From assembly GCF_003583935.1 (NCBI RefSeq), contig NZ_QYRN01000011.1, positions 1-64,000 on the forward strand: 64,000 nucleotides of DNA. Reading direction: 5' to 3'. Below the pieces are notes generated by a model. That model made no database searches. It was not told the origin of the DNA and worked only from the letters and a program-made list of their open reading frames with translations. Positions 25,372 through 33,462 of this stretch are shown here, piece by piece (the stretch's first letter is position 1; every line of letters begins with the position of its first letter). Origin of the DNA: Aureimonas flava. GTDB lineage: Bacteria > Pseudomonadota > Alphaproteobacteria > Rhizobiales > Rhizobiaceae. The translations under genes were made by a program, and so were the position numbers.

Positions 25372-25937
25372 GTCCCACTCGGCGGGTCTCGCGGGCAATG
25401 GCGCAACGAGATATCCCCTAGCTACGCCTGCGGACCGCCGTTTGGAAGCGCCGAGGCGCCGCCATCGACTCCCGCGGCCGCGCTCGGCCGAATCACGGGA
25501 CGGTCGTATCCGGGGCGCGGCACGACGCCTTCCGTCGCGAAACGACCGGCCGCCGAGGCCTTCGCCAGCGCGTCGACCGAGCGACGCCGGAACGGCCCGG
25601 CCGCGAGGCCTTGTCCGGCATTCGCGACCTCGGACGGTGGAACGGTCTCCCATGCGGCATCTCGCCGAGTGGCGCCCATGGACCACGCTGCGCAATCTCC
25701 GCCGCTCTCCCGATCACCCCGGCTCCTGGAGGCGATCGGGCGCGAAGGCGGTCGTCGGCGCTGGGAGCGCCAGCGCCTCGTCCGCCTCTTCAGGCGCCGT
25801 GGTGAACGGACCTCGTCCGCCGCGCGCCGAACGCCGGTTCGGGTGTGCGCCCCGCGCGCACGGATCGGAGGAGCGTCACCATCCGGGCGTGCCGGTAGGC
25901 GGCGCGGTGGGAGCTTTCCCCCACCGCTTTCCCGTGC
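25372..25937. other. Gene-free spacer between glycosyltransferase and siderophore receptor
   Basis: About 565 bp of GC-rich DNA with no supported gene; all open frames are Arg/Pro/Ser-rich and resemble nothing. The right end contains the terminator-like hairpin of the receptor gene (25904-25927). The left end should carry the glycosyltransferase promoter (leftward), but no clear boxes were found. Confidence 0.5.
25904..25927 (-). terminator. Putative terminator of the TonB-dependent siderophore receptor
   Basis: GCGGTGGG (25904-25911) and CCCACCGC (25920-25927) form an 8-bp stem with an 8-nt loop, starting about 10 bp after the receptor stop on the minus strand. No long T-run follows in that direction, so it may be a weak or Rho-assisted terminator. 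Confidence 0.5.
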
Positions 25938-28118
25938 TCAGAAGCGGTAGCGCAGCGAGCCGATCACCTGGCGCCCCTGTTCGCGATAGAAGCAGCCGTT
26001 GTTGCAAAGGGCATCGCGCTTGTCGAACAGGTTGTTGACGTTGACCTGCGCGCGCACGCCTTCGAGGCGCTGGTCCGCCGCGCCGAAGTCGTAGGAGGCC
26101 GACGCGTCGATGAGGATGCGTGCGTTGTTCTCGGGCTGCGTGTTGGCGTCGTTCCCCTCGGTAGTGCCGAGGAAACGCGCGCCCAGGCCCAGGCCCAGCC
26201 CGTCGAGCGGACCGGACACCGCCTCGTAGTTCCCCCAGAGCGAGAACTGGTGGCGCGGAATGCCGGTCACGATGTTGCCCGCGTTGTCGCCTTCGAGGAA
26301 CGTGAGATCGAGATAGGTGTAGGAGGCGACCAAGCTGAGGCCGTCGACGATCGAGGCGGTGGCCTGGACCTCGAAGCCCTCCGATTGCACCTTGCCGGAC
26401 TGGACCTTGAAGTTGACGTTGTTCGCATCCTGTCCGAGCAGGCCCGACTGCCGGATGCGGAACAGCGCGGCATCCACCGTGAGGGGCAGCCCTGCGGGAG
26501 CGTACTTCACGCCGACTTCCGTCTGCTTGCCTTCCGTCGGATCGAACGGCAGGCCCGCCGCGGACAGACCGGACGTCGGCGCGAACGAGGTGGAGTAACT
26601 GACGTAAGGCGTGAGCCCGTTGTCGAACAGGTAGGACAGGCCAACGCGGCCCGAGAAGTTCTCGTCGCTCTGGTCCGTGGACGACGCGGGCACGAGGTTG
26701 TTGCGGGAGTCCGTATCGAGCCAGTCGTAACGGCCGCCGACGGTGAGGACGAACTTCCGGTACTCGATCTGGTCCTGGAGGTAGAGGCCGGTCTGCTCCA
26801 GCCCGGACTCGACGTCGTAGGCGAACGGACCGTCGGGTCCGGCAATCGACTGCGCGCCGTAGTTCAGGGTGGCCACGTCGAGATCGGGCGCCGATCCGAA
26901 GCGGTAACGCAGCCGCGTATCGGACTGTGCGTAGTCCAGTCCACCCAGGATGGTGTGCGCCACCGGGCCCGTGTCGACGTTCAACTGGACTTGGTTGTCG
27001 ACCGCGAACCCGTCGCCCTCGTCGAGGATCTGCCCCGTGGACCGCAGGACCTTGCGCCCGTCGGCGCTCAAGGCGTCCGCTCCGACATAGGTCGTATCGA
27101 CCTCGCCGCGCTGGTAGCGCAGATTCTGCCGAACCGACACGGTCTCGTTGAAGCGATGCTCGGCCTCGTAACCGATACGGCCTTGGCTGTTGTCGAAGGG
27201 GCGCAGCGCCGGGTCGCCCTGCTCGATGCCGGTGGGCAGCGCAAAGCCGGTGACCGGATCGGTGACGGACAGGAAGCCGCGGGCGCCGCCGGTCGTGACG
27301 TCGGAGAACTCGCCGAGGATCGTCACATGCGTGTTGCGGTCGTCGGAGCGCACGGTCAGCGCCGGGGCGATCACGTCGCGGTCGTCGCGGGCGCCCACAT
27401 ACTCGGTTCCCGCCGACCGCTTCAGGCCGGTGATGCGGTAGAGGACGTTGTCGTTGCCCGCGAGGGGGCCGGATGCGTCGAAGGCCACCTGGGCACGGTT
27501 GTGCGAGCCGATCTGCATCTCGATCTCGCGGAACGGCACATCGGTCGGCCGCTTGGTGACGAGGTTGACGATGCCGCCGGGCGCGGACGAGCCGTAGAGC
27601 ACAGAACTCGGACCCTTCAGGATCGTCACGCCCTCCAGCCCGTACGGCTCGTTGCGATACACGGAGAACACGCCGCCGAGGCTGCGCAGGCCGTCTCGGT
27701 AGTAGCCCGTGTCGGCGACGTTGAAACCGCGAATGTACAGCGTGTCGAACGAGGGGTCGAAGCCGAAGGCGCCCGCCCGAACGCCGGCCGTGTAGCGGGC
27801 GGCCTCGACCAGCGTCTGGACCTTGCGATCCTCGAGTTCCTTCTCGGACACGACGGCGACGCTTTGGGGCACCTTGCGCAGATCCGTGTCGGTCTTGGTG
27901 CCGACGCGGGCCTCCGTTCCGACATATCCCTCCGTGCGCAGCCCGCCTTCGCCGCTCGAGCCGGCTGCCTCGCCGCCGGCACCGGCCGCGCCCTCCACCA
28001 CCACGGTGTCCAGGGTGATGGAGTCCTGGGCAAGGGCCGGCATGCCGACGCACAGGGACAGCAACGAGGCACCCAGGAGACCACGACGAGACGCGAAGAC
28101 GAACGAACTGGAGGGCAT
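25938..28118 (-). CDS. TonB-dependent siderophore receptor (FhuA/FpvA-type)
   Basis: A 726-residue outer-membrane receptor. It has a signal peptide (MPSSSFVFASRRGLLGASLL, cleavage after ALAQ), a TonB-box-like ITLDTVVVEG, and a plug domain (VPQSVAVVSEKELEDR; YIRGFN; EPYGLEGVTILKGPSSVLYG; PGGIVNLVTKRP) that marks the siderophore-receptor subfamily. A 22-strand barrel ends in ...VIGSLRYRF with terminal Phe. ATG 28118 is taken; a TTG at 28178 would precede the signal peptide. It is divergent from an esterase, with a TGA-N9-TCA iron box at 28173. Hydroxamate siderophores are the likeliest ligands for this type, but the sequence cannot fix the ligand. Confidence 0.93.
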   Translation of the reverse strand: MPSSSFVFASRRGLLGASLLSLCVGMPALAQDSITLDTVVVEGAAGAGGEAAGSSGEGGLRTEGYVGTEARVGTKTDTDLRKVPQSVAVVSEKELEDRKVQTLVEAARYTAGVRAGAFGFDPSFDTLYIRGFNVADTGYYRDGLRSLGGVFSVYRNEPYGLEGVTILKGPSSVLYGSSAPGGIVNLVTKRPTDVPFREIEMQIGSHNRAQVAFDASGPLAGNDNVLYRITGLKRSAGTEYVGARDDRDVIAPALTVRSDDRNTHVTILGEFSDVTTGGARGFLSVTDPVTGFALPTGIEQGDPALRPFDNSQGRIGYEAEHRFNETVSVRQNLRYQRGEVDTTYVGADALSADGRKVLRSTGQILDEGDGFAVDNQVQLNVDTGPVAHTILGGLDYAQSDTRLRYRFGSAPDLDVATLNYGAQSIAGPDGPFAYDVESGLEQTGLYLQDQIEYRKFVLTVGGRYDWLDTDSRNNLVPASSTDQSDENFSGRVGLSYLFDNGLTPYVSYSTSFAPTSGLSAAGLPFDPTEGKQTEVGVKYAPAGLPLTVDAALFRIRQSGLLGQDANNVNFKVQSGKVQSEGFEVQATASIVDGLSLVASYTYLDLTFLEGDNAGNIVTGIPRHQFSLWGNYEAVSGPLDGLGLGLGARFLGTTEGNDANTQPENNARILIDASASYDFGAADQRLEGVRAQVNVNNLFDKRDALCNNGCFYREQGRQVIGSLRYRF

Positions 28119-28172
28119 GTTTTGAGATTCCGAAGGTTCAGGAAGGCAACCGTCTGTCGGCCTATGAAATAT

Positions 28173-28187
28173 TGACAATCGGAGTCA
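28173..28187. promoter_or_regulatory. RirA-type iron box (TGA-N9-TCA)
   Basis: TGACAATCGGAGTCA lies in the 160-bp gap between the divergent receptor and esterase genes. It fits the rhizobial iron-responsive operator TGA-N9-TCA exactly and has symmetric flanks (TTGAC-N7-GTCAA, 28172-28188). This predicts that both genes are repressed by RirA when iron is plentiful. RirA itself is not in the window. Confidence 0.68.
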
Positions 28188-28278
28188 ACATTCCGCCTTT
28201 CCAAAACCACAATTCAGCCGTCGTCCGCCTTCTCCTGCCGGTGGATATCGGGCGAGTGCAGCAGAAAGGACACGGGTT

Positions 28279-29160
28279 TTGAAGTATAGCCAGACAACGT
28301 TCCACTCCGCCGGGCTCGCCCAAACCCGCTTCGTGGACCTGGAGAGCGAACGGGGTGGGGAGCCTTGGCGCGTCTTCGTTCACCTCCCGCTCGGCGAGGC
28401 GCCGGCGGGCGGATGGCCGCTTCTCGTCATGACCGACGGCAATGCGATGATCGCGACGGCGGTCGATGCGCTGCGCGTCCAGTCGAGCTATCCGGCCGGC
28501 ACCAATGTCGGACCGGGCGTCATCGCGGCGATCGGCTATCCGACCGAGGACGCCTACGACCCGCTGCGCCGTTCCTTCGACCTGTCGCCCCCGCCAGGGC
28601 GTTCGTACCCGCCGTTCTCCGAAGGGGGGCCGCAGGTCCTCACCGGGGGCGCGACGCGGTTTCTCGATTTCGTCGAAGGCGAGGCGCTTCCCTTTCTGGA
28701 CGGTCTCGTGCCGATCGATCCGTCGCGCCGTACCCTGTTCGGCCATTCGTTCGGCGGCCTCTTCGCCCTGCACGCCCTGTTCTCCGGCTGCCGGGCCTTC
28801 TCGCGCTTCGTGGCGGCCAGCCCGACCATCTACTGGGAGGACGCGGGGCTTCTGGACAGCGAACGGCGTTTCGTGGCCGCGTCCCGAAACGGGGAGCTCG
28901 CGATCCACCTTTCGGCAGGCGAGCACGAGGGCGCCACGCTCGCGCCGTTCCAGTATGGCCGCGACGATACCGAGAAACGCCTCTCCAACGCGCGCACGGC
29001 CCGAACGCTCGAGTTGACGCGGGAAATGGCCGAACGGCTCTCGGCGCTGCCCCACGCCCGCGTGTCGTTCGAGGTCTATCCGGGCGAGACCCACATGACG
29101 ATGCTGCCGATCGCCGTGTCGAGAGCGGTGCGAACGGCGTTCCAGGTCCACGTCGCCTGA
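28279..29160 (+). CDS. Alpha/beta-hydrolase esterase (IroE/BesA-like, siderophore esterase candidate)
   Basis: A 293-residue putative esterase of the esterase-D/ferri-siderophore hydrolase family. The nucleophile elbow is GHSFGG (Ser about 156), with LFALHALFSGC after it and a late GETHMTM supplying the catalytic His. The start is TTG 28279, supported by AAGGA 8 bp upstream. No signal peptide is visible, so it acts in the cytoplasm. Its divergent pairing with a siderophore receptor across an iron box suggests it opens an imported ferric siderophore to release iron. Confidence 0.85.
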   Translation: MKYSQTTFHSAGLAQTRFVDLESERGGEPWRVFVHLPLGEAPAGGWPLLVMTDGNAMIATAVDALRVQSSYPAGTNVGPGVIAAIGYPTEDAYDPLRRSFDLSPPPGRSYPPFSEGGPQVLTGGATRFLDFVEGEALPFLDGLVPIDPSRRTLFGHSFGGLFALHALFSGCRAFSRFVAASPTIYWEDAGLLDSERRFVAASRNGELAIHLSAGEHEGATLAPFQYGRDDTEKRLSNARTARTLELTREMAERLSALPHARVSFEVYPGETHMTMLPIAVSRAVRTAFQVHVA

Positions 29161-29343
29161 GCGGGCGTCCCGAGCCGCGTGCTATCCGGGCGCCTCGGGT
29201 GCGCAACGCTCCGTAGGCGCAGAATCAGGTGCCGTGTCGGCTGACGATTTCCGCGCCGGCGATCGCAAGCGGCCGTGGCGGAACACCAGCCGCCGCGCCT
29301 CCGTTCGGTACGGCCTCCGTTGCCGGAGCGACGATGTCGACCG

Positions 29344-30396
29344 TCAATCTTTCGGCTGGAGGCGGGGATCGACGGCTCCGTCGCGGGGAAGGGATGCCAC
29401 GAGCTCGCGCCATACCGGCGGTTCCGGCCGGTCGCGCGCCCGCTCGCCGAAGAACTGGGCAACCAAGCCGCGCCGGACATCGTAGAGTTCGACCGACGTC
29501 AGAAGGCCGTCCCTGGTCGGCTTGCGCACCTCGAAGGCCTCCGCGACGAGGTCCTCGCGCAGATGCAGGTCGAAGCCCGGATCGAGGACGTTGATCCAAG
29601 GGCCCATCGCCTTGATCGTCGTCACCCGGCCGGTGAAGATCTGGATGCAGCCGCGGTTGCCGACGAAGCACATGATCGGGATGCCGCCGGCGCCGGCCGC
29701 GTGGAGGAGCGCCGTGGCGGCACCGGGCGCGAGCGGTCGGACATGGGCCCCGTCCATCGCATCCAGGGAACCGCGTCGATCCAGACCATGGCGGCGCAGC
29801 ATCGGCACGAACTCGTGGACGTCGCGCATGGCGGCGAAATCTTCGCGGAAGGCTTTGGGATCGCCGGGTTCCGCCGGAGGCGTCGTCGGATAGGGGCAGA
29901 CGGTGAGCGGGGACGCGGGTTTGCCGGCGAACCGGGTGCGGATCGCCTCGAACGCCGTGACGTCGGAGCCGGCGCGCAGATGCACCTTGATCACCGCGTC
30001 ACCCGCCGCGTCGAAGACCTGTAGCGATCGGCGCGGGCCCTTTTCGTCCGGGATATCCACGGCGAAGACGCTGGCCCAATGCGCGAGGAAGAGCCTCAGG
30101 TCGAGCGGCGGATGGAGGACGAGACCCGTCGCGCCATCGAGATGGATCGACCCGAAGCGGCCGACGACCTCGTGGACCGCCACCTCGTTGCGCGTCAGCG
30201 ACATGATCTCGCCGAGTGTCGGCAGGGCCTCGACGACCGCCCGGATGTCGGGTCGCAGGCGCACTACCTCCGGTCCGTCGTGCCGGTCGAGTAGTTCCGC
30301 CTCCGAGAGGCCGAGCTCGCGCGCGAGGTCCCGCGGGCGCTTCGCCGAGGCATGGAAGGGAAGGGGCGGTGTGTTCGGGGTCTCGAGAGTGTCCAT
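29344..30396 (-). CDS. hmuS: Hemin-degrading factor HmuS/HemS
   Basis: A 350-residue cytoplasmic heme-handling protein with the two tandem HmuS repeats (about 1-170 and 180-350). Recognisable parts are ARELGLSEAELL, LPTLGEIMSLTRNEVAVHEV, VGNRGCIQIFTG and MGPWINVLDPGFDLHLRED. It binds heme delivered by the ABC transporter and helps release iron or traffic heme. It lies 14 bp downstream of hmuV in the hmuT-U-V-S order on the minus strand and converges with the esterase gene. Confidence 0.92.
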   Translation of the reverse strand: MDTLETPNTPPLPFHASAKRPRDLARELGLSEAELLDRHDGPEVVRLRPDIRAVVEALPTLGEIMSLTRNEVAVHEVVGRFGSIHLDGATGLVLHPPLDLRLFLAHWASVFAVDIPDEKGPRRSLQVFDAAGDAVIKVHLRAGSDVTAFEAIRTRFAGKPASPLTVCPYPTTPPAEPGDPKAFREDFAAMRDVHEFVPMLRRHGLDRRGSLDAMDGAHVRPLAPGAATALLHAAGAGGIPIMCFVGNRGCIQIFTGRVTTIKAMGPWINVLDPGFDLHLREDLVAEAFEVRKPTRDGLLTSVELYDVRRGLVAQFFGERARDRPEPPVWRELVASLPRDGAVDPRLQPKD

Positions 30397-30410
30397 CCGG
30401 GTTCCGTCGA

Positions 30411-31190
30411 TCAGGCCGCGGTCTGTGGCAGAATGAAGGGGATGCCGGCCGCCGGAAGGGCGCCGACGCGCAAGGGAAGGCCGAAGGCGCGCTCGATCAG
30501 CGCATCGGTCAGGACTTCGGCCGGCGACCCGTCGCCGATGACGCGACCGTCCGCGAGCACGAGGATGCGGTCGGCGAAGCCGGCGGCGAGGTTGAGATCG
30601 TGCAGGACGGCCAGGACGCCGCCGCCCTGGTCGGCGAACTCGCGGGCGATGCGCAGCACGGCGATCTGGTGACGGATGTCGAGCGAGGAGATCGGCTCGT
30701 CCAGGAACAGGAAGTGCGGCTGGCCGTTCTCGACGGGTTCGCCGATCTGGCAGAGGACGCGGGCCAGATGCACCCTCTGCTGCTCGCCGCCCGAAAGCTC
30801 CTGGTAGGTGCGGCCGGAGAACCCGGCGAGGTCGACGCGCGCGAGCGCCGCGACGATCGCGTCCCGCCCGTCCGCCCGCCCTCCGGCTTCGAGGCCGAGA
30901 CGCACGATTTCGGCGACGGTGAAGGGGAACGCCAGGGCGGAGGATTGCGGCAGCACCGCCCGCCTGCGCGCGAGCGCACGGGGCGGGACGGCGCCGAGCG
31001 GCTCCGCGTCGAGGCGCACGCGACCGGTCTGCGGCGCGATCTCGCCCGTCATCACCTTGAGGAGCGTCGACTTTCCCGCGCCGTTCGGCCCGACGACGAC
31101 CGTGAACGTACCGGACGCGATGGCGAGCGACGTCGGATGCAGCGCGGTGCGGGCGCGATAGCCGACCGCGGCGTCTTCGAGCGTGATCAT
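30411..31190 (-). CDS. hmuV: Heme ABC transporter ATP-binding protein HmuV
   Basis: A 259-residue ATPase with Walker A GPNGAGKST (about 34-42), Q-loop LPQSSALAFPF, signature LSGGEQQR, Walker B FLFLDEPISSLD and the switch HDLNLA. All are intact and the length is typical of HmuV/BtuD-type proteins. It starts 3 bp after the hmuU stop and is followed by hmuS. It drives heme transport through HmuU. Confidence 0.94.
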   Translation of the reverse strand: MITLEDAAVGYRARTALHPTSLAIASGTFTVVVGPNGAGKSTLLKVMTGEIAPQTGRVRLDAEPLGAVPPRALARRRAVLPQSSALAFPFTVAEIVRLGLEAGGRADGRDAIVAALARVDLAGFSGRTYQELSGGEQQRVHLARVLCQIGEPVENGQPHFLFLDEPISSLDIRHQIAVLRIAREFADQGGGVLAVLHDLNLAAGFADRILVLADGRVIGDGSPAEVLTDALIERAFGLPLRVGALPAAGIPFILPQTAA

Positions 31191-31193
31191 GGA

Positions 31194-32282
31194 TCAGAAG
31201 TCCTCGACGCTCCGGCGATGCAGCAGGATCCAGAGGAAGACCGGTGCGCCGATCGCCGCCGTCAGGATGCCGATCGGCAGTTCCGCCGGCGCGACGACGA
31301 GCCTCGCGATCATGTCGGCGCACAGGAGCAGGCACGCTCCGGCCAGCGCCGAGGCCGGCAGAAGGTGGCGGTGGTCGGGCCCGAGCCACAGGCGAAGCAG
31401 GTGCGGCACCACGATGCCGACGAACCCGATCGTCCCGGACACGGCGACGGCGGCCCCCGTGGCCAGCGCCACGATCACGATGGTCACGCGCTTCAGGAGT
31501 TGAACCCGGATGCCGAGGTGAAACGCCTCCGCCTCGCCGAGCACGATTCCGTTGAGACCGCGAGCCACGAAGGGGGCGAAGGCGAGGGCGGCGACCATCA
31601 TCGGGCCGGCGGCGGCGAGTTTGGTCCAGTTGGCGCCGCCAAGACCGCCGAGGCTCCAGAAGGTGAGGTCGCGAAGCTGCGCGTCGTTGCTGACATAGAC
31701 GAGAAAGCCCGTGCCGGCGGCCGCCAGCGCGCCGAGCGCGATCCCGGCGAGCAGCATCAGCGCCATGGAGGATCGTCCCGCCAACGTGCCGATGCGATAG
31801 ATCAGGAGCGTGGCGACGAGCCCGCCGCCGAACGCGCCGAGGGGAAGGGCGTAGATGCCGGCCAGCGCGTGGTAGGGGGCGAGCAGGCCGCCGGACAGGA
31901 CGATGGTCGCCACCGCCGCGAAGGCCGCACCCGACGAGACGCCGACCAGGCCCGGATCGGCCAGCGGGTTGCGGAAGAGCCCCTGCATCATCGCGCCGAC
32001 CGCCGCGAGCGAGGCGCCCACCAGCGCACCGAGGATCACGCGCGGCAGGCGGATCTGCCAGACGATCAGGGTGTCGGCGAGCGAAGCGACGTCGCCGTGC
32101 GGTCCGGCCAGGAGGATCCGCGTCACGCCGAACGGACGGAGCATGGCGGGACCGACGCCGAGTGCGAGAACCGCGGTCGCGATCGTCAGCACGACGAGGC
32201 CGATCAGGGCGAGCCTCGCCCGCGACGCCCGGTCGCCGGGAAGCGCTGTGCCTCGGGTCGTGCGCAGCGCGTCAGCGACCAT
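31194..32282 (-). CDS. hmuU: Heme ABC transporter permease HmuU (FecCD family)
   Basis: A 362-residue inner-membrane permease of the FecCD/BtuC family with about ten hydrophobic helices. Family landmarks are RLPRVILGALVGASLAAVGAMMQGLFRNPLADPGLVG (about 78-114) and GFVGIVVPHLLRLWLGPDHRHLLPASAL near residue 280, the ATPase-coupling loop. The ATG at 32282 overlaps the end of hmuT by 11 bp, so the two are translationally coupled. Confidence 0.94.
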   Translation of the reverse strand: MVADALRTTRGTALPGDRASRARLALIGLVVLTIATAVLALGVGPAMLRPFGVTRILLAGPHGDVASLADTLIVWQIRLPRVILGALVGASLAAVGAMMQGLFRNPLADPGLVGVSSGAAFAAVATIVLSGGLLAPYHALAGIYALPLGAFGGGLVATLLIYRIGTLAGRSSMALMLLAGIALGALAAAGTGFLVYVSNDAQLRDLTFWSLGGLGGANWTKLAAAGPMMVAALAFAPFVARGLNGIVLGEAEAFHLGIRVQLLKRVTIVIVALATGAAVAVSGTIGFVGIVVPHLLRLWLGPDHRHLLPASALAGACLLLCADMIARLVVAPAELPIGILTAAIGAPVFLWILLHRRSVEDF

Positions 32283-33144
32283 CGGGACCGGCCTTCGCGA
32301 GGTGGAGCTCGGGGTAGAGGCGGGCCGCGAGATCGCGTACCGCGCCGGGCGTGCGCGGGCCGAAGCCGAGGAGATGCATCGCGTCCATGCGGATGACGGC
32401 TCCCGCGCGGCCGGCGGGCGTTGCGGCGATCGCAGGGATCGCGAGCGGATCGACATCGGGAGAGCCGGCGCGCGTCACCATCAGGATCGCATCCGGCTGG
32501 AGGGCCGCGAGCGCCTCCGTCGACAGCGTCTTGTAGCCTTCGACCCCGTCGAACACGTTCTCGGCGCCTGCGAGCCGAATGACCGCGTCGGCCCCCGTGC
32601 CCCTGCCGGCGGCGTTCGGCCGGCCGTCCACCAGCGAGAGGATGAAGAGCACCCTCTTCCGGGATGCCACCGAGGCGAGCCGTGCTTCCAGATCGGCAAG
32701 ATCGGTGCGGATGGACGCGGCCATCGCCGCCCCTTCCGGCCCCTTGCCGACGGCGTCCGCGACGAGGCGGACCTTCCGTTCGAGCTCGTCGACCGTATGC
32801 CCCGTCGGCACGTGCGTGACGGCGACGCCGGCCGCATCGAGAAGTTCTACGGCGGGCTTCGGTCCCGCGCCTTCGTCGAGCAGGATCAGGTCGGGCGAGA
32901 GCGACAAGACCCCCTCGGCCGAGAGCTGGCGCATGTAGCCGACATTGGGTTTTCGGGCGAGTGCCTCGGGCGGATAGACGCTCGTCGTGTCCACCGCCGT
33001 GATGCGCTCGTCCTCGCCCAGCGCATAGAGGATTTCCGTGATCGCCCCGCCGATCGAGACGATGCGCTGGGGTTCGGCTGCCGCGGCGACGGCGGATGTC
33101 GCAAGGACGAGGCAGGCGGCGAGGACGGCGGCGATCGGATGCAT
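32272..33144 (-). CDS. hmuT: Periplasmic heme-binding protein HmuT
   Basis: A 290-residue class III binding protein. The signal peptide MHPIAAVLAACLVLATSAVA (cleavage about AAAA-EP) is followed by RIVSIGGAITEILYALGEDERITAVDTTSVYP, typical of HmuT. A conserved Tyr region (NVGYMRQLSAEGVLSL) may supply the heme ligand. It is the first gene of the leftward hmuTUVS operon, divergent from the outer-membrane receptor at 33463. Confidence 0.93.
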   Translation of the reverse strand: MHPIAAVLAACLVLATSAVAAAAEPQRIVSIGGAITEILYALGEDERITAVDTTSVYPPEALARKPNVGYMRQLSAEGVLSLSPDLILLDEGAGPKPAVELLDAAGVAVTHVPTGHTVDELERKVRLVADAVGKGPEGAAMAASIRTDLADLEARLASVASRKRVLFILSLVDGRPNAAGRGTGADAVIRLAGAENVFDGVEGYKTLSTEALAALQPDAILMVTRAGSPDVDPLAIPAIAATPAGRAGAVIRMDAMHLLGFGPRTPGAVRDLAARLYPELHLAKAGPDGR

Positions 33145-33462
33145 GGGCGGGGCATCTCCATGGCGGCCGGGCTCGGGGAGCACGGCGGCTCGGCGTGACG
33201 AGGCCTGCGTCTCGCAGGAGTGGCCTTCTCGTCAAGCGAGGATGCCAGTATTCCGTCAGAAAAATCAAATATAGAACGGTTACAATCTAGATAGGTTCTA
33301 TATTGTAATGCCTAAAAATGATAAATATTTGGATACAATCAAGTTGACTCGTCAGTATATGGGAAATTATGGGTCGATCGAGGACGGGGTCCGCTGACCG
33401 AATTACTGAAACGATTCCAGGAAGACGCGAAGCTCCTTCGGCCTCGCGTGAGGGGCATGACG
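33145..33462. promoter_or_regulatory. AT-rich divergent regulatory region of heme uptake genes, with nested inverted repeats
   Basis: This is the most AT-rich stretch I noticed in the window. ATATAGAAC (33269-33277) is repeated inverted as GTTCTATAT (33295-33303). A second pair, TTACAAT (33280-33286) and ATTGTAA (33302-33308), interlocks with it. The TAGAAC/GTTCTA halves resemble the Irr/ICE-type iron-control halves (TTTAGAA/TTCTAAA), but with wider spacing. The region separates hmuT from the receptor gene and probably holds both iron-responsive promoters. Confidence 0.6.

Noticed and set aside
25372-25937. Several open frames in the spacer between the glycosyltransferase and the siderophore receptor
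   Set aside because: All are low-complexity Arg/Pro/Ser readings with no ribosome site and no family resemblance.
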